From positions 4,836,001 to 4,900,000 of the forward strand of contig NZ_CP109055.1 in the NCBI RefSeq assembly GCF_035975855.1: a stretch of 64,000 bases of DNA, in the 5' to 3' direction. The notes beneath the pieces were generated by a model. The model had not been told where the DNA came from. It searched no databases and saw only the letters and a list, made by a program, of their open reading frames with translations. This DNA is from Streptomyces sp. NBC_01304. GTDB lineage: Bacteria; Actinomycetota; Actinomycetes; Streptomycetales; Streptomycetaceae. Shown in pieces: positions 51,285 through 62,739 of this stretch; the stretch's first letter is position 1; the number at the start of each line of letters is the position of its first letter. A program made the position numbers and the translations under genes.

Positions 51285-52129
51285 TTCGCGGCCTCCTCTT
51301 CCCGGTCACCGTCACGCTGCGAGATGAAAGGCTCCGCCTCGTGGCGGCCGAGCCGCTCCTCGGAGCGCTGCTCGAGCGCCTTCAGGTCGTTCAGCGCCTC
51401 GGCCGACACGTCCCGGATCTGACCGCGGTCCCGCAGGGTCTTCATGACCGTGAGCTCGGACGGGGTGCCGTCCGGGAGCAGGCCCGCGATGTCCACCGCG
51501 TTGTGCCGGGCGTAGACGCCCGGGGCCGGGAGCGGCGGAAGGTGGGTCCCGCGCACACGCTCCTCGGACATCTCCCGCTGGGTCTTGGCCCGCTCGGTGC
51601 GCTCCCGGTGGGTGAGCACCATGGCGCCGACGGTGGCCGTGATGAGCAGGGCGCCGGTGATCTCGAAGGCGAAGACGTACTTGGTGAAGATGAGGGAGGC
51701 CAATCCCTCCACGTTGCCCCCGGAGTTGACCTTCGCCAGGCCGTTGAACTCCTTCAGGGAAGCGTTGCCGATCCCGGCGATCATCAGGATGCCGAAGCCG
51801 AGTCCGCACCCGACGGCCAGCCAGCGCTGGCCCTTGATGGTCTCCTTCAGGGAGTCCGCGGCCGTGACACCGACCAGCATGACCACGAAGAGGAAGAGCA
51901 TCATGATCGCGCCGGTGTAGACGACGATCTGCACGACACCCAGGAAGTACGCGCCGTTGGCCAGGTAGAAGACCGCGAGAATGATCATGGTCCCGGCGAG
52001 GCAGAGCGCGCTGTGCACGGCCTTCTTCATGAAGACGGTGCACAGGGCGCCGATCACCGCGACGATGCCGAGGACCCAGAACTGGACGGCCTCACCGGAG
52101 GAGGTGCTGTACGCGGCGAGCGCGCTCAT
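51281..52129 (-). CDS. nuoJ: NADH-quinone oxidoreductase subunit J
   Basis: Five-helix membrane-arm subunit, 282 residues. [21 protein letters not shown] is the conserved TM3 with the pi-bulge. Residues about 185-282 form a charged cytoplasmic extension ([30 protein letters not shown]) longer than in proteobacteria but usual in actinobacteria. ATG overlaps the nuoI stop. Confidence 0.95.
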   Translation of the reverse strand: MSALAAYSTSSGEAVQFWVLGIVAVIGALCTVFMKKAVHSALCLAGTMIILAVFYLANGAYFLGVVQIVVYTGAIMMLFLFVVMLVGVTAADSLKETIKGQRWLAVGCGLGFGILMIAGIGNASLKEFNGLAKVNSGGNVEGLASLIFTKYVFAFEITGALLITATVGAMVLTHRERTERAKTQREMSEERVRGTHLPPLPAPGVYARHNAVDIAGLLPDGTPSELTVMKTLRDRGQIRDVSAEALNDLKALEQRSEERLGRHEAEPFISQRDGDREEEAAK

Positions 52130-52821
52130 GCCCCCACCTCCTCAGTCTCCGAAGCGGCCGCGGGCTCCTCGGCGGGCTTCTCGCCCTTGGAGACGGCGAC
52201 CTGGGGCACGGTGCCGGGCGCCGCCTCGGTCACCAGGCCCCGGTAGTAGTCGCCCTCGTCCATCCCCGGGAAGATCGAGTGCGGGCTCTCGACCATGCCC
52301 TCTTCGAGCCCGGCGAGCAGCTGCTCCTTGGTGTAGATGAGGTTCGCGCGACTGGAGTCGGCCAGCTCGAACTCATTGGTCATCGTCAGCGCGCGCGTGG
52401 GGCACGCCTCGATGCACAGGCCGCACAGGATGCAGCGGGCGTAGTTGATCTGGTAGACGCGGCCGTACCGCTCACCGGGCGAGTAGCGCTCTTCCTCGGT
52501 GTTGTCCGCGCCTTCGACATAGATGGCGTCGGCGGGACAGGCCCAGGCGCACAACTCGCAGCCCACGCACTTCTCGAGGCCGTCGGGGTGGCGGTTGAGC
52601 TGGTGACGGCCGTGGAAGCGGGGCGCCGTGGTCTTCGGCTGCTCCGGGTACTGCTCGGTCAGCCGCTTCTTGAACATGGCCTTGAAGGTCACGCCGAAGC
52701 CGGCCACAGGGTTCTGGAAGCCCTGCGCCGTGTCCTTGGCATCGGCGGACGCGGATCCGCCGGACCCGCGCGGCTCGATGGACTTGCCGGACTTGTCAGG
52801 CTTCTTGGGGAGATCAGACAC
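52126..52821 (-). CDS. nuoI: NADH-quinone oxidoreductase subunit I (2x[4Fe-4S])
   Basis: Peripheral-arm ferredoxin-like subunit, 231 residues. The N6a/N6b motifs [12 protein letters not shown] and [12 protein letters not shown] are complete. The N-terminal about 35 residues ([17 protein letters not shown]) and a Glu/Ala-rich C-terminus are extensions. GTG 52819-52821 was chosen over an upstream ATG because AAGGAGG lies exactly 6 nt before it. It overlaps nuoH by 8 bp. Confidence 0.95.
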   Translation of the reverse strand: MSDLPKKPDKSGKSIEPRGSGGSASADAKDTAQGFQNPVAGFGVTFKAMFKKRLTEQYPEQPKTTAPRFHGRHQLNRHPDGLEKCVGCELCAWACPADAIYVEGADNTEEERYSPGERYGRVYQINYARCILCGLCIEACPTRALTMTNEFELADSSRANLIYTKEQLLAGLEEGMVESPHSIFPGMDEGDYYRGLVTEAAPGTVPQVAVSKGEKPAEEPAAASETEEVGA

Positions 52822-54181
52822 CGTCGGCCTCCTTTCCGTCACTCGCAGTATCTGGGGCACCACTGACAATCAACTCCCGCTCCTGGCGCGAGCGTCGTCG
52901 CGGCACGGGCGGCAGGCTCTGTCCCGGCAGCGGCGGTACGGGGAATCCGCCGGCCATCGGGTCGAAGGCGGGCACGTCCTGGGCCTCGGCCTCCGCCGAC
53001 TTCTGTTCGCCCTTGCCGCGGAACATGTCGACGACGAAGGACAGGATCAGCAGGGCCAGTACGCCCCCGCCGACGTACATCACGATGTCCGCGAAGTCGT
53101 AGTTCTCGTTCCGCAGCGTGCGTACGGTCGCCACCAGCATCAGCCAGACGACCGAGACCGGGATGAGCACCTTCCAGCCGAGCTTCATCAGCTGGTCGTA
53201 GCGCACACGCGGCAGCGTGCCGCGCAGCCAGATGAAGAAGAACAGCAACAGCTGGACCTTGAGGATGAACCAGAGCATCGGCCACCAGCCGACGTTGGCT
53301 CCCTCCCAGAAGGTGCTGATCGGGTACGGGGCCCGCCAGCCGCCCAGGAACAGGGTCGTCGCGACCGCCGAGACCGTCACCATGTTCACGTACTCGGCGA
53401 GCATGAAGAGCGCGAACTTGATCGACGAGTACTCGGTGTTGAAGCCACCGACCAGGTCGCCCTCGGACTCCGGCATGTCGAACGGCGCACGGTTGGTCTC
53501 GCCGACCATCGTCACCACGTAGATGATGAAGGAGACCGGCAGCAGCATGATGTACCAGCGGTCGGACTGCGCCTCCACGATCGCCGAGGTCGACATCGAC
53601 CCGGAGTAGAGGAAGACGGAGGCGAACGCGGCGCCCATCGCGATCTCGTACGAGATCATCTGCGCGCAGGAGCGGAGACCGCCGAGCAGCGGGTACGTCG
53701 ATCCGGAGGACCAGCCGGCGAGGACGATGCCGTAGATGCCGACGGAGGCGACCGCGAGGATGTAGAGCATCGCGATCGGCAGGTCGGTGAGCTGCATCGT
53801 GGTGCGGTGTCCGAAGATCGACACCTGGTTGTCGGCCGGCCCGAAGGGGATCACCGCGATCGCCATGAAGGCCGGGATCGCCGCGATGATCGGCGCGAGG
53901 ACGTAGACCACCTTGTCCGCGCGCTTGACAATCACGTCTTCCTTGAGCATCAGCTTCACGCCGTCCGCGAGGGACTGCAACATCCCCCAGGGGCCATGGC
54001 GGTTGGGGCCGATGCGCAGCTGCATCCAGGCGACGACCTTGCGCTCCCAGACGATGGAGAACAGCACGGTCAGCATGAGGAAGGCGAAGCAGAAGACCGC
54101 CTTGATGCCGACGAGCCACCAGGGGTCGGTGCCGAAGAGCGAGAGGTCTTCCGCAGCCAGCTGCATCTGAGCGGGGCTCAT
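52814..54181 (-). CDS. nuoH: NADH-quinone oxidoreductase subunit H
   Basis: Quinone-chamber membrane subunit, 455 residues. [14 protein letters not shown] (about 60-73), [21 protein letters not shown] (about 245-265) and [15 protein letters not shown] are typical. Eight helices are followed by a Pro/Arg-rich cytoplasmic tail from about residue 380 ([19 protein letters not shown]), absent from the second-cluster copy. ATG overlaps the nuoG stop by 4 bp. Confidence 0.96.
   Translation of the reverse strand: MSPAQMQLAAEDLSLFGTDPWWLVGIKAVFCFAFLMLTVLFSIVWERKVVAWMQLRIGPNRHGPWGMLQSLADGVKLMLKEDVIVKRADKVVYVLAPIIAAIPAFMAIAVIPFGPADNQVSIFGHRTTMQLTDLPIAMLYILAVASVGIYGIVLAGWSSGSTYPLLGGLRSCAQMISYEIAMGAAFASVFLYSGSMSTSAIVEAQSDRWYIMLLPVSFIIYVVTMVGETNRAPFDMPESEGDLVGGFNTEYSSIKFALFMLAEYVNMVTVSAVATTLFLGGWRAPYPISTFWEGANVGWWPMLWFILKVQLLLFFFIWLRGTLPRVRYDQLMKLGWKVLIPVSVVWLMLVATVRTLRNENYDFADIVMYVGGGVLALLILSFVVDMFRGKGEQKSAEAEAQDVPAFDPMAGGFPVPPLPGQSLPPVPRRRSRQERELIVSGAPDTASDGKEADGV
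52828..52834 (-). promoter_or_regulatory. Shine-Dalgarno AAGGAGG deciding the nuoI start
   Basis: The complement of CCTCCTT reads AAGGAGG, 6 nt from GTG 52821, inside the 3' end of nuoH. Confidence 0.7.
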
Positions 54182-56676
54182 GCTTCGACCTCCACTGCTT
54201 CCGAAGTGAGGGCGGCAGGCCCGATCTTGACCAGCTCACCGGGGCGGGCCCCGGTGTCGGAGGCGACGCCCCCGCCCGTCGAGTTCAGCGGGAGCCAGAC
54301 CACCCGGTCCGGCATCTCGGTGACCTGGAGCGGGAGTTGTACGGCTCCGCGCGACCCGGCGACGGAGAGCATGTCGCCGTCCTTGACGCCGGCCTCCGCG
54401 GCGGTGGCCGCCGAGACCCGGGCGACCGCGGCGTGCCGGGTGCCGGCCAGCGCGTCGTCGCCCTCCTGGAGTCGGCCCTGGTCGAGCAGCAGCCGGTGCC
54501 CCGCGAGGACCGCCTCACCGGAGGCCGGACGCGGCAACTGCGCACCCGTCTCCAGGGGTTCGGTCGCCCTCGGGCCGTCCCAGCCGCCGAGCCGGTCCAG
54601 CTCGCGCTGGATGCTGCGCTGGTCCGGCAGCGCGAGGTGCACATCCATGGCGTCGGCCAGCATGTGCAGCACGCGCGCGTCGGTGGGCGCGAGCGTCCGG
54701 GTCATCTGCTCCGGCTTGAGCGCGGCCTCGAAGGGCCTCGCCCGGCCTTCCCAGTTGAGGAAGGTGCCCGACTTCTCGGCGACGGCGGCGACAGGGAGGA
54801 CGACATCCGCGACGGCGGTGACCTCTCCGGGCCGCAGCTCCAGCGAGACCACGAAGGCCTCACGAAGCGCTTCACGCGCGCGCAGCGGGTCGGGCAGGTC
54901 CGCGACCTCGACGCCCGCGACCACCAGGGCCCCGAGCTCGCCGGTGGCCGCGGCCTCGACGATCTGACCGGTGTCGCGGCCGTAGCGGTGCGGGAGTTCG
55001 GCGACGCCCCAGGCGGCGGCGACCTCCTCGCGGGCCCGCGGGTCGGTCGCCGGACGGCCGCCCGGGAGCAGCGAGGGCAGCGCGCCGACCTCGACGGCGC
55101 CACGCTCTCCGGCCCTGCGCGGCACCCACACCAGCTGGGCGCCGGTCGCGGAGGCGGCACGTACTGCGGCCGTCAGACCGCCCGCGACCGCCGCGAGCCG
55201 CTCGCCCACCACGATCACGGCGCCTTCGCCGCGCAGCGCCTCGGCCGCCTTCGCCCCGTCCTCGCCGAGCCCGACCCCGGACGCCAGCGCGTCCAGCCAT
55301 TCGGTCTCGGTGCCGGGCGCCGCGGGCAGCAGCGTGCCGCCCGCCTTCTCCAGGCCGCGGGTGGCGAACGGGGCGAGTGCGAAGGTCCGCTGCTTATGCG
55401 TGCGCCAGGCCTTGCGCAGCTTGAGGAAGACGCCGGGCGCCTCCTCCTCGGACTCGAACCCGGCGAGCAGTACGGCCGGCGCCTTCTCAAGCGACGTATA
55501 AGTGACGCCACTTCCGTCGAGATCGCGGCCCCGCCCGCCGATGCGCGAGGCCAGGAAGTCGGCCTCCTCGCTGCTGTGCACGCGCGCGCGGAAGTCGACG
55601 TCGTTGGTGTCGAGGGCCACGCGCGCGAACTTGCTGTACGCGTACGAGTCCTCGACGGTGAGCCGGCCGCCGACGAGCACCCCGGCCCGCCCGCGGGCGC
55701 CGTTCAGCCCGGCGGCCGCGGCCTCCAGGGCCTCGGGCCACGAGGCGGGCTCCAGCTCGCCTTCAGCGTTGCGTACGAGCGGAGTGGTGAGCCGGTCCGG
55801 CTTCTGTGCGTAGCGGAAGCCGAAGCGTCCCTTGTCGCACATCCACTCCTCGTTGACCTCGGGGTCGTCGGCGGCGAGCCGCCGCATGACCTTGCCGCGC
55901 CGGTGGTCGGTGCGGGTCGCGCAGCCGCTGGAGCAGTGCTCGCACACGCTCGGCGACGACACAAGGTCGAAAGGCCGCGACCGGAACCGGTACGCGGCCG
56001 AGGTGAGCGCCCCGACGGGGCAGATCTGGATGGTGTTCCCAGAGAAGTACGACTCGAACGGGTCGCCCTCCCCGGTGCCCACCTGCTGGAGCGCGCCCCG
56101 CTCGATCAGCTCGATCATCGGGTCGCCCGCGACCTGGTTGGAGAACCGGGTACAGCGGGCGCAGAGCACGCACCGCTCGCGGTCGAGCAGCACCTGCGTG
56201 GAGATCGGGACCGGCTTCTCGTACGTCCGCTTCTTGCCCTCGAAGCGGGAGTCCGACTGGCCGTGCGACATCGCCTGGTTCTGCAGCGGGCACTCGCCGC
56301 CCTTGTCGCAGACCGGACAGTCCAGCGGGTGGTTGATGAGCAGGAGCTCCATCACACCCTTCTGGGCCTTCTCGGCGACCTGCGACGTGAGGTGCGTCTT
56401 GACGACCATGCCGTCGGTGCAGGTGATGGTGCAGGAGGCCATCGGCTTGCGCTGGCCCTCCACCTCGACGATGCACTGGCGGCAGGCGCCGGCCGGGTCG
56501 AGCAGGGGGTGGTCGCAGAACCGCGGGATCTCGATGCCGAGCTGTTCGGCGGCGCGGATGACGAGGGTGCCCTTCGGCACGCTCATCTCGATGCCGTCGA
56601 TCGTCAGCGACACGAGGTCTTCCGGCGGAATCGCCGCCTCCCCGCCCCCGGAGGGAGCGCTAGTAGTGACCGTCAT
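54178..56676 (-). CDS. nuoG: NADH-quinone oxidoreductase subunit G
   Basis: Largest peripheral subunit, 832 residues, carrying four iron-sulfur clusters. [2Fe-2S] N1b: Cys54, 65, 68, 82. N5: His116, Cys120, 123, 129. N4: Cys169, 172, 175, 219. The off-pathway N7: Cys245, 248, 252, 280, present as in E. coli and Thermus. A molybdopterin-oxidoreductase-like domain follows (about 290-832), degenerate at the active site as in all NuoG. ATG 56674-56676 has GGAGG 7 nt upstream and overlaps nuoF by 4 bp. Confidence 0.96.
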   Translation of the reverse strand: MTVTTSAPSGGGEAAIPPEDLVSLTIDGIEMSVPKGTLVIRAAEQLGIEIPRFCDHPLLDPAGACRQCIVEVEGQRKPMASCTITCTDGMVVKTHLTSQVAEKAQKGVMELLLINHPLDCPVCDKGGECPLQNQAMSHGQSDSRFEGKKRTYEKPVPISTQVLLDRERCVLCARCTRFSNQVAGDPMIELIERGALQQVGTGEGDPFESYFSGNTIQICPVGALTSAAYRFRSRPFDLVSSPSVCEHCSSGCATRTDHRRGKVMRRLAADDPEVNEEWMCDKGRFGFRYAQKPDRLTTPLVRNAEGELEPASWPEALEAAAAGLNGARGRAGVLVGGRLTVEDSYAYSKFARVALDTNDVDFRARVHSSEEADFLASRIGGRGRDLDGSGVTYTSLEKAPAVLLAGFESEEEAPGVFLKLRKAWRTHKQRTFALAPFATRGLEKAGGTLLPAAPGTETEWLDALASGVGLGEDGAKAAEALRGEGAVIVVGERLAAVAGGLTAAVRAASATGAQLVWVPRRAGERGAVEVGALPSLLPGGRPATDPRAREEVAAAWGVAELPHRYGRDTGQIVEAAATGELGALVVAGVEVADLPDPLRAREALREAFVVSLELRPGEVTAVADVVLPVAAVAEKSGTFLNWEGRARPFEAALKPEQMTRTLAPTDARVLHMLADAMDVHLALPDQRSIQRELDRLGGWDGPRATEPLETGAQLPRPASGEAVLAGHRLLLDQGRLQEGDDALAGTRHAAVARVSAATAAEAGVKDGDMLSVAGSRGAVQLPLQVTEMPDRVVWLPLNSTGGGVASDTGARPGELVKIGPAALTSEAVEVEA

Positions 56677-58022
56677 GCGTTCACCTCCGTGTGCTTGTCC
56701 GCCCAGAGAGTCGACTTGGCGGGGTCGAACGGGCAGCCCTTGCCGGTGATGTGCTGCTCGTACTCCTCGCGGAAGTACTTGAGCGAGGAGAAGATCGGCG
56801 AGGCGGCGCCGTCGCCGAGGGCGCAGAAGGACTTGCCGTTGATGTTGTCGGCGATGTCGTTGAGCTTGTCGAGGTCGGACATCTGTCCCTTGCCGGCCTC
56901 GATGTCGCGGAGCAACTGCACCAGCCAGTACGTCCCTTCGCGGCAGGGCGTGCACTTGCCGCAGGACTCGTGGGCGTAGAACTCGGTCCACCGGGTGACC
57001 GCGCGGACGACACAGGTCGTCTCGTCGAAGCACTGCAGGGCCTTGGTGCCGAGCATGGAACCGGCGGCTCCGACACCCTCGTAATCCAACGGCACATCAA
57101 GGTGCTCGTCGGTGAACATCGGCGTCGAAGACCCGCCCGGCGTCCAGAACTTGAGCCGGTGACCGGCCCGCATCCCGCCGCTCATGTCGAGCAGCTGGCG
57201 CAGCGTGATGCCGAGCGGGGCCTCGTACTGCCCGGGGTTGGTGACGTGCCCGCTGAGCGAATACAGCGTGAAGCCCGGGGACTTCTCGCTGCCCATCGAC
57301 TTGAACCAGTCCTTGCCGCGATTGAGGATCGCGGGAACGGAAGCGATGGACTCGACGTTATTGACGACAGTGGGGCACGCGTAGAGACCCGCGACCGCCG
57401 GGAAAGGGGGACGCAGTCGGGGCTGACCGCGCCGTCCCTCCAGTGAGTCGAGCAGTGCGGTCTCTTCCCCGCAGATGTACGCGCCCGCGCCCGCGTGCAC
57501 CGTCAGTTCGAGGTCGAGCCCGCTGCCCAGGACGTTCTTGCCGAGGTAGCCCGCCTCGTACGCCTCGCGTACGGCCTCGTGCAACCTCCGTAGTACGGGG
57601 ACGACTTCACCCCGCAGATAGATGAAGGCGTGCGAGGAACGGATCGCGTAGCACGCGATCACGATGCCCTCGATGAGGCTGTGCGGGTTCGCGAAGAGGA
57701 GCGGGATGTCCTTGCAGGTCCCGGGCTCCGACTCGTCGGCGTTGACCACCAGATAGTGCGGCTTGCCGTCCCCTTGAGGAATGAACTGCCACTTCATCCC
57801 GGTGGGGAAGCCGGCGCCGCCACGTCCGCGCAGACCGGAGTCCTTCACGTACGCGATGAGGTCGTCGGGCGTCATGGCGAGGGCCTTGCGCAGGCCCTCG
57901 TAGCCCTCGTGCCGCTTGTACGTCTCCAGCGTCCAGGGCTTGTCCTCGTCCCAGAACGCCGACAGGACCGGTGCCAGCAACTTCTCGGGGCTCTCGTTGT
58001 TGATCTCGGGTGCCAACGTCAT
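56673..58022 (-). CDS. nuoF: NADH-quinone oxidoreductase subunit F
   Basis: NADH- and FMN-binding subunit, 449 residues, the entry point for electrons. The NADH motif [10 protein letters not shown] is at 66-75. The FMN region [19 protein letters not shown] lies around 180. The N3 [4Fe-4S] ligands are in [12 protein letters not shown] (about 354-360) and the last in FCALGD near 400. ATG 58020-58022 overlaps the nuoE stop by 1 nt. Longer in-frame starts would run into nuoE. Confidence 0.96.
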   Translation of the reverse strand: MTLAPEINNESPEKLLAPVLSAFWDEDKPWTLETYKRHEGYEGLRKALAMTPDDLIAYVKDSGLRGRGGAGFPTGMKWQFIPQGDGKPHYLVVNADESEPGTCKDIPLLFANPHSLIEGIVIACYAIRSSHAFIYLRGEVVPVLRRLHEAVREAYEAGYLGKNVLGSGLDLELTVHAGAGAYICGEETALLDSLEGRRGQPRLRPPFPAVAGLYACPTVVNNVESIASVPAILNRGKDWFKSMGSEKSPGFTLYSLSGHVTNPGQYEAPLGITLRQLLDMSGGMRAGHRLKFWTPGGSSTPMFTDEHLDVPLDYEGVGAAGSMLGTKALQCFDETTCVVRAVTRWTEFYAHESCGKCTPCREGTYWLVQLLRDIEAGKGQMSDLDKLNDIADNINGKSFCALGDGAASPIFSSLKYFREEYEQHITGKGCPFDPAKSTLWADKHTEVNA

Positions 58023-58870
58023 CACTCCCCCTCCTCGGCAGTCGGTCCGGCGGGGTGGGCCGGGTCGGAGGCCGAGGTCTGCTGCGGTGCGTCGTGCGAG
58101 CTGAGGTGCTCGGCGCCGGGTTCGGGCTGCCCGTCCCGGGCGGACTCCCCGCGCGGGTGCACCACACGGGGCACGGCCGCCTCGCCCTTGGCCAGCTTCA
58201 GGCCGATCAGGGAGGCGGGGCCCGCGCCGCCGGAGGCCTCGACGGCGCCCGCGCGCTCGTCCGGGAAGCCGGCCAGGATGCGGGCGGTCTCCTTGTAGGT
58301 GCAGATCGGCGCCCCGCGCGTGGGCTCGACGGGCCGCCCGGCGATCAGGTCGTCGACGAGCTGCTTCGCGGAGTCGGGCGTCTGGTTGTCGAAGAACTCC
58401 CAGTTCACCATCACCACGGGCGCGAAGTCGCAGGCCGCGTTGCACTCGATGTGCTCGAGGGTGACCTTGCCGTCCCCGGTGGTCTCGTTGTTGCCGACCC
58501 CGAGGTGCGACTTCAGCTCGTCGAAGATGGCGTCGCCGCCCATGACGGCGCACAACGTGTTGGTGCAGACGCCGACTTGGTAGTCCCCGGAGGGCTTCCT
58601 TCGGTACATCGTGTAGAAGGTGGCGACCGCGTTGACCTCGGCGGTGGTCAGACCGAGCACGTCCGCGCAGAACTGCTGGCCGGTGCGGGTGACATGGCCC
58701 TCCTCGGACTGCACCAGGTGCAGCAGCGGCAGCAGCGCCGAGCGGGAGTCCGGGTAGCGGGCGATCACCTCCTTCGCATCCGCTTCGAGCCTGGCGCGTA
58801 CGTCGGCCGGGTAGTCGGGCGCGGGCAGCTGGGGCATCCCCAGGCTGACGCCCTCTTGTGAAGTGGTCAC
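58022..58870 (-). CDS. nuoE: NADH-quinone oxidoreductase subunit E
   Basis: Thioredoxin-fold [2Fe-2S] (N1a) subunit, 282 residues. Ligands are in [12 protein letters not shown] and [12 protein letters not shown]. The core ends near residue 190. The C-terminal about 90 residues ([20 protein letters not shown]) are disordered, usual in streptomycetes. GTG 58868-58870 forms a GTGA overlap with nuoD. VSLGMPQL further in is an alternative start. Confidence 0.95.
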   Translation of the reverse strand: MTTSQEGVSLGMPQLPAPDYPADVRARLEADAKEVIARYPDSRSALLPLLHLVQSEEGHVTRTGQQFCADVLGLTTAEVNAVATFYTMYRRKPSGDYQVGVCTNTLCAVMGGDAIFDELKSHLGVGNNETTGDGKVTLEHIECNAACDFAPVVMVNWEFFDNQTPDSAKQLVDDLIAGRPVEPTRGAPICTYKETARILAGFPDERAGAVEASGGAGPASLIGLKLAKGEAAVPRVVHPRGESARDGQPEPGAEHLSSHDAPQQTSASDPAHPAGPTAEEGE

Positions 58871-60219
58871 CGGTCGACGCCTCCCATCACGGGGTCGATG
58901 GACGCGACGGCGACGATGACGTCGGCGACCTGGCCGCCCTCGCACATCGCCGCCATGGCCTGCAGATTGGTGAAGGACGGGTCACGGAAGTGGACCCGGT
59001 AGGGGCGGGTGCCCCCGTCGGACACGACGTGCACGCCGAGCTCGCCCTTGGGCGACTCGACGGCCGTGTACGCCTGACCCGGCGGGACCCGGAAGCCCTC
59101 GGTCACCAGCTTGAAGTGGTGGATCAGGGCCTCCATCGAGGTGCCCATGATGTTCTTGATGTGGTCGAGCGAGTTGCCCAACCCGTCCGGGCCGAGCGCG
59201 AGTTGCGCGGGCCAGGCGATCTTCTTGTCGGCGACCATGACCGGGTCGTGCTCGGAGGAGCCGCCGACGGGCTTGAGGCGGTCCAGGCACTGCTCGATGA
59301 TCCGCAGCGACTGGCGCATCTCCTCGAGACGGATGAGGAAGCGGCCGTACGAGTCGCAGGTGTCGGCGGTCGGGATGTCGAAGTCGTACGTCTCGTAGCC
59401 GCAGTACGGGTCGGTCTTGCGCAGGTCGTGCGGCAGGCCGGCCGAGCGCAGGATCGGGCCGGTGGCTCCGAGGGCCATGCAGCCGGTCAGGTCGAGGTAA
59501 CCGACGTCCTGCATGCGGGCCTTGAAGATGGGGTTCCCGGTGGCGAGCTTGTCGTACTCGGGAAGGTTCTTCTTCATGGTCTTCACGAACTCGCGCAGCT
59601 GGTCCAGCGCTCCGGGCGGCAGGTCCTGGGCGAGTCCGCCGGGCCGGATGTACGCGTGGTTCATGCGCAGGCCGGTGATCAACTCGTAGATGTCGAGAAT
59701 GAGTTCACGATCACGGAAGCCGTAGATCATGATCGTCGTCGCGCCGAGCTCCATGCCCCCGGTGGCGATGCAGACCAGGTGCGAGGAGATCCGGTTCAGC
59801 TCCATCAGCAGGACGCGGATGACGCTGGCCCGGTCCGGGATCTGGTCCTCGATGCCGAGCAGCTTCTCGACGCCCAGGCAGTACGCCGTCTCGTTGAAGA
59901 ACGGCGTCAGGTAGTCCATGCGCGTGACGAAGGTCGTGCCCTGCGTCCAGGTCCGGTACTCGGTGTTCTTCTCGATGCCGGTGTGCAGATAGCCGATGCC
60001 GCAGCGGGCCTCGGTCACCGTCTCGCCGTCGATCTCGAGGATCAGCCGGAGCACGCCGTGCGTGGACGGGTGCTGCGGCCCCATGTTGACGATGATGCGC
60101 TCGTCGTCGGACTTGGCCGCGGACTGGACGACCTCGTCCCAGTCGCCGCCGGTGACCGTATATACGGTGCCCTCTGTAGTGGCGCGCGGCGTTGCATGGG
60201 GTGCGTGGGGAGTGGTCAC
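58867..60219 (-). CDS. nuoD: NADH-quinone oxidoreductase subunit D
   Basis: 49-kDa subunit that lines the quinone-reduction site, 450 residues. [22 protein letters not shown] near residue 40 contains the quinone-contact histidine loop. [11 protein letters not shown] carries the catalytic-site tyrosine region. [29 protein letters not shown] and [11 protein letters not shown] complete the hydrogenase-like fold. This is the only nuoD in the window, which matters because the second cluster has none. GTG start overlaps the nuoC stop. Confidence 0.96.
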   Translation of the reverse strand: MTTPHAPHATPRATTEGTVYTVTGGDWDEVVQSAAKSDDERIIVNMGPQHPSTHGVLRLILEIDGETVTEARCGIGYLHTGIEKNTEYRTWTQGTTFVTRMDYLTPFFNETAYCLGVEKLLGIEDQIPDRASVIRVLLMELNRISSHLVCIATGGMELGATTIMIYGFRDRELILDIYELITGLRMNHAYIRPGGLAQDLPPGALDQLREFVKTMKKNLPEYDKLATGNPIFKARMQDVGYLDLTGCMALGATGPILRSAGLPHDLRKTDPYCGYETYDFDIPTADTCDSYGRFLIRLEEMRQSLRIIEQCLDRLKPVGGSSEHDPVMVADKKIAWPAQLALGPDGLGNSLDHIKNIMGTSMEALIHHFKLVTEGFRVPPGQAYTAVESPKGELGVHVVSDGGTRPYRVHFRDPSFTNLQAMAAMCEGGQVADVIVAVASIDPVMGGVDR

Positions 60220-60962
60220 GAGTACGACCTCCGCTGGTCCGGAGCCGGGATCTGGGCGCCCTTGTACTCGACGGCGATGCCGCCGAGCGGGTAGTCCTTG
60301 CGCTGCGGGAAGCCCTGCCAGTCGTCCGGCATCATGATCCGGGTGAGGGCGGGATGGCCGTCGAAGATCAGGCCGAAGAAGTCGTACGTCTCGCGCTCGT
60401 GCCAGTCGTTGGTCGGATAGACCGCGACCAGGGACGGCACGTGCGGGTCGCTGTCCGGCGCGCTGACCTCCAGGCGGAGCAGCCGGCCGTGGGTGAGCGA
60501 GCGCAGGTGGTACACCGCGTGCAGCTCGCGGCCCTTGTCCTCCAGGTAGTGGACACCGGAGACGCCGGTACACAGCTCGAAGCGCAGGGCCGGGTCGTCG
60601 CGCAGGGTCTTCGCGACCCGCACCAGGTGCTCGCGCGCGATGTGGAAGGTGAGCTCGTCGCGGTCGACGACCGTCTTCTCGATGGCGTTCTCGGGGACCA
60701 GGCCCTGTTCCTCCAGGGCGCCCTCGAGCTCGTCCGCCACCTCGTCGAACCAGCCGCCGTACGGGCGGGACGAGGCGCCGGGCAGCCGTACGGAACGTAC
60801 GAGACCGCCGTAACCCGAGGTGTCGCCGCCGTTGTTGGCGCCGAACATGCCGCGCTGGACGCGGATCTCCTCGCCGTGCTCACCGCGCTGGCCGGGCAGA
60901 TTGGCCGCGCCGAGGTCCTTCTCGGGGTTCACCCCGTTGGAACCGCCAGTGGACTCACTCAC
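60216..60962 (-). CDS. nuoC: NADH-quinone oxidoreductase subunit C
   Basis: 30-kDa subunit, 248 residues. Residues 1-80 are an actinobacterial N-terminal extension ([19 protein letters not shown]). The conserved domain runs from about 90 to 235, with [25 protein letters not shown] and [12 protein letters not shown]. No repetitive C-terminal tail, unlike the second-cluster NuoC. GTG start overlaps the nuoB stop by 4 bp. Confidence 0.95.
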   Translation of the reverse strand: MSESTGGSNGVNPEKDLGAANLPGQRGEHGEEIRVQRGMFGANNGGDTSGYGGLVRSVRLPGASSRPYGGWFDEVADELEGALEEQGLVPENAIEKTVVDRDELTFHIAREHLVRVAKTLRDDPALRFELCTGVSGVHYLEDKGRELHAVYHLRSLTHGRLLRLEVSAPDSDPHVPSLVAVYPTNDWHERETYDFFGLIFDGHPALTRIMMPDDWQGFPQRKDYPLGGIAVEYKGAQIPAPDQRRSYS

Positions 60963-61513
60963 CGAAGCAGCCCCTTCATCTCGATCAGAGGCAGCGACTT
61001 GCGGGCCGCCTCCTCCGCCTCACGGGCCGCCTCCTCGGCGTTCACGCCGAGCTTGGAGGTCTGGATCTTCTGGTGGAGCTTGAGAATCGCGTCCATCAGC
61101 ATCTCGGGCCGGGGCGGGCAACCGGGCAAATAGATATCAACCGGGACGATGTGGTCAACGCCCTGGACAATTGCGTAGTTATTGAACATTCCGCCGGAAG
61201 ACGCACAAACACCCATGGAAATGACCCACTTGGGGTTCGGCATCTGGTCATAGACCTGCCGCAGAACGGGCGCCATCTTCTGGCTGACCCGGCCGGCCAC
61301 GATCATCAAGTCGGCCTGGCGCGGCGATCCGCGGAAGACCTCCATGCCGAATCGGGCCAGGTCGTAGCGCCCGGCGCCGGTCGTCATCATCTCGATGGCG
61401 CAGCAGGCGAGGCCGAAGGTGGCAGGGAAGACGGATGCCTTGCGCACCCAGCCCGCGGCCTGTTCGACGGTGGTCAGCAGAAAGCCGCTAGGCAGCTTCT
61501 CTTCGAGTCCCAT
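60959..61513 (-). CDS. nuoB: NADH-quinone oxidoreductase subunit B
   Basis: N2-cluster subunit, 184 residues. [11 protein letters not shown] (tandem Cys), [16 protein letters not shown] and [11 protein letters not shown] supply the four ligands. The C-terminus is short and charged. Separated from nuoA by 17 nt. Confidence 0.96.
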   Translation of the reverse strand: MGLEEKLPSGFLLTTVEQAAGWVRKASVFPATFGLACCAIEMMTTGAGRYDLARFGMEVFRGSPRQADLMIVAGRVSQKMAPVLRQVYDQMPNPKWVISMGVCASSGGMFNNYAIVQGVDHIVPVDIYLPGCPPRPEMLMDAILKLHQKIQTSKLGVNAEEAAREAEEAARKSLPLIEMKGLLR

Positions 61514-61530
61514 TGGTGCCCCTCAGCCCC

Positions 61531-61890
61531 TCAGTCCCATTCCAGACCGCCGCGCCGCCACACATACGCGTAGGCCACGAAGACGGTGAGCACGAAGAGC
61601 AACATCTCCACGAGCCCGAAAACCCCCAGGGCGTCGAAGGTGACGGCCCAGGGGTAGAGGAAGACGATCTCGATGTCGAAGACGATGAAGAGCATCGCCG
61701 TCAGGTAGTACTTGATGGGGAATCGCCCACCACCGGCCGGAGTCGGCGTGGGCTCGATACCGCACTCATAGGCCTCGAGCTTGGCGCGGTTGTACCGCTT
61801 TGGGCCGACGACCGAGGCTGTGATCACAGAAAAGATCGCAAAGCCGGCCGCCAGGGCCCCCAGTACGAGGATGGGCGCATACGCGTTCAC
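61531..61890 (-). CDS. nuoA: NADH-quinone oxidoreductase subunit A
   Basis: First gene of the complete operon, 119 residues, three helices. YECGIEPTPTPAGGG in the loop and LFIVFDIEIVFLYPWAV in TM2 retain the conserved Asp and Glu (F-D-I-E) that are changed in the second-cluster NuoA. GTG start with AGGAGCG directly upstream. A Rex-type operator lies about 95 nt upstream. Confidence 0.95.
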   Translation of the reverse strand: MNAYAPILVLGALAAGFAIFSVITASVVGPKRYNRAKLEAYECGIEPTPTPAGGGRFPIKYYLTAMLFIVFDIEIVFLYPWAVTFDALGVFGLVEMLLFVLTVFVAYAYVWRRGGLEWD

Positions 61891-61985
61891 CGCTCCTCGC
61901 TCCTCTCAGTCGACAGTGACTGCTTCGGCGGACAGGCCACCAAGGACCTGCGGGCGTATTCCCCGCCCCACGAAGATCGTGTTTA

Positions 61986-62001
61986 TGTGAGGCAGTTCAC
62001 A
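61986..62001 (-). promoter_or_regulatory. Rex-type operator upstream of nuoA
   Basis: TGTGAG-GCAG-TTCACA matches the Rex half-sites TGTGAA-N4-TTCACA with one mismatch, centred about 103 nt upstream of the nuoA start codon. Rex is the NADH/NAD+-sensing repressor of respiratory genes in Streptomyces. A weak -35 TTGGGC and -10 TAAACA around the site would place it in the promoter spacer. Confidence 0.6.
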
Positions 62002-62142
62002 AGCCCAACTGCCCCGCATCTTATGCCTGCCGGTCTGTGATCTGCGACACGGGGTACGACAACGCCTTTGTGATCTCCACCACCTGACGAACGATCATGA
62101 AGTCGGATGAGCGGTGATCTTCATACGCGAAGCTCCGAGGTG

Positions 62143-62157
62143 GTCACCAAAGGTGAC
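62143..62157. promoter_or_regulatory. GTCACC-AAA-GGTGAC inverted repeat
   Basis: Perfect 6-bp arms. It contains TCAC-N5-GTGA, which fits the short BldD-type consensus, but such a short motif occurs often by chance. Confidence 0.3.
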
Positions 62158-62624
62158 ATCTTTGCCAGTTACCCCTGGTAGAAGGCGTGCGGCACTATCA
62201 AGGAGTGGCAGCTGCAAGCAAATTGGCGCCGCTCGGCGGGTGCTGCTAGAGGGCCTCGCGGGCGACGACTTTCGTACGTCGGGACGAGGGGGGTCGGGCA
62301 CTCGCGGACCGGAGCGGGCGGTGGCCGAAGAGGGGTCGGCGGCGGCAGATGTGCGCACGCGTTCACGAGCGGATGACCTTGTGGAGCACTTCGGCTGCCC
62401 CGGCCGCCACGCTCCTTCCACGCCGACCGCCGCACTCCTTCCGCACCGACCGCCGCATTTCGGTTGCCTCGGTCTCCATTCCGTGACCTGTACGTGACCT
62501 GCGCCACTCCATTCGGGCGCCTCATTCGACGGGCTTGGCCACCGACCTCAACCGGTGGTAGGTCACCGGCAAATCGGACGTATCCCAGAAAACCCGTGAT
62601 CATGGCGCTGATGGCTGCTGTCCG

Positions 62625-62647
62625 TATTGACCGTTACGGCGTCAATA
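62625..62647. promoter_or_regulatory. TATTGAC-N9-GTCAATA inverted repeat
   Basis: Perfect 7-bp arms, AT-rich for this genome, about 100 nt upstream of the NlpC/P60 start. Candidate operator or promoter region. Confidence 0.35.
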
Positions 62648-62713
62648 AGGGCCGACGCGCCCGGGATTCACACAGGATCTCGACAACTGTGGCGCAGCAC
62701 ACGTTTCTTGAAG

Positions 62714-62739
62714 GGAACCCGCATGCCCTGCTAGCAGTT
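62714..62739 (+). promoter_or_regulatory. Possible ECF-sigma promoter for NlpC/P60 gene
   Basis: GGAAC (62714-62718), 18-nt spacer, GTT (62737-62739), like promoters of envelope/oxidative-stress ECF sigma factors. The start codon follows at 62746 without a Shine-Dalgarno, so the message would be leaderless or nearly so. Confidence 0.35.

Noticed and set aside
62205..62249. 14-codon frame ending Gly-Gly-Cys-Cys, resembling a cysteine-attenuator leader peptide
   Set aside because: AGGAG touches the GTG with no spacing, and no cysteine or sulfur gene lies downstream.
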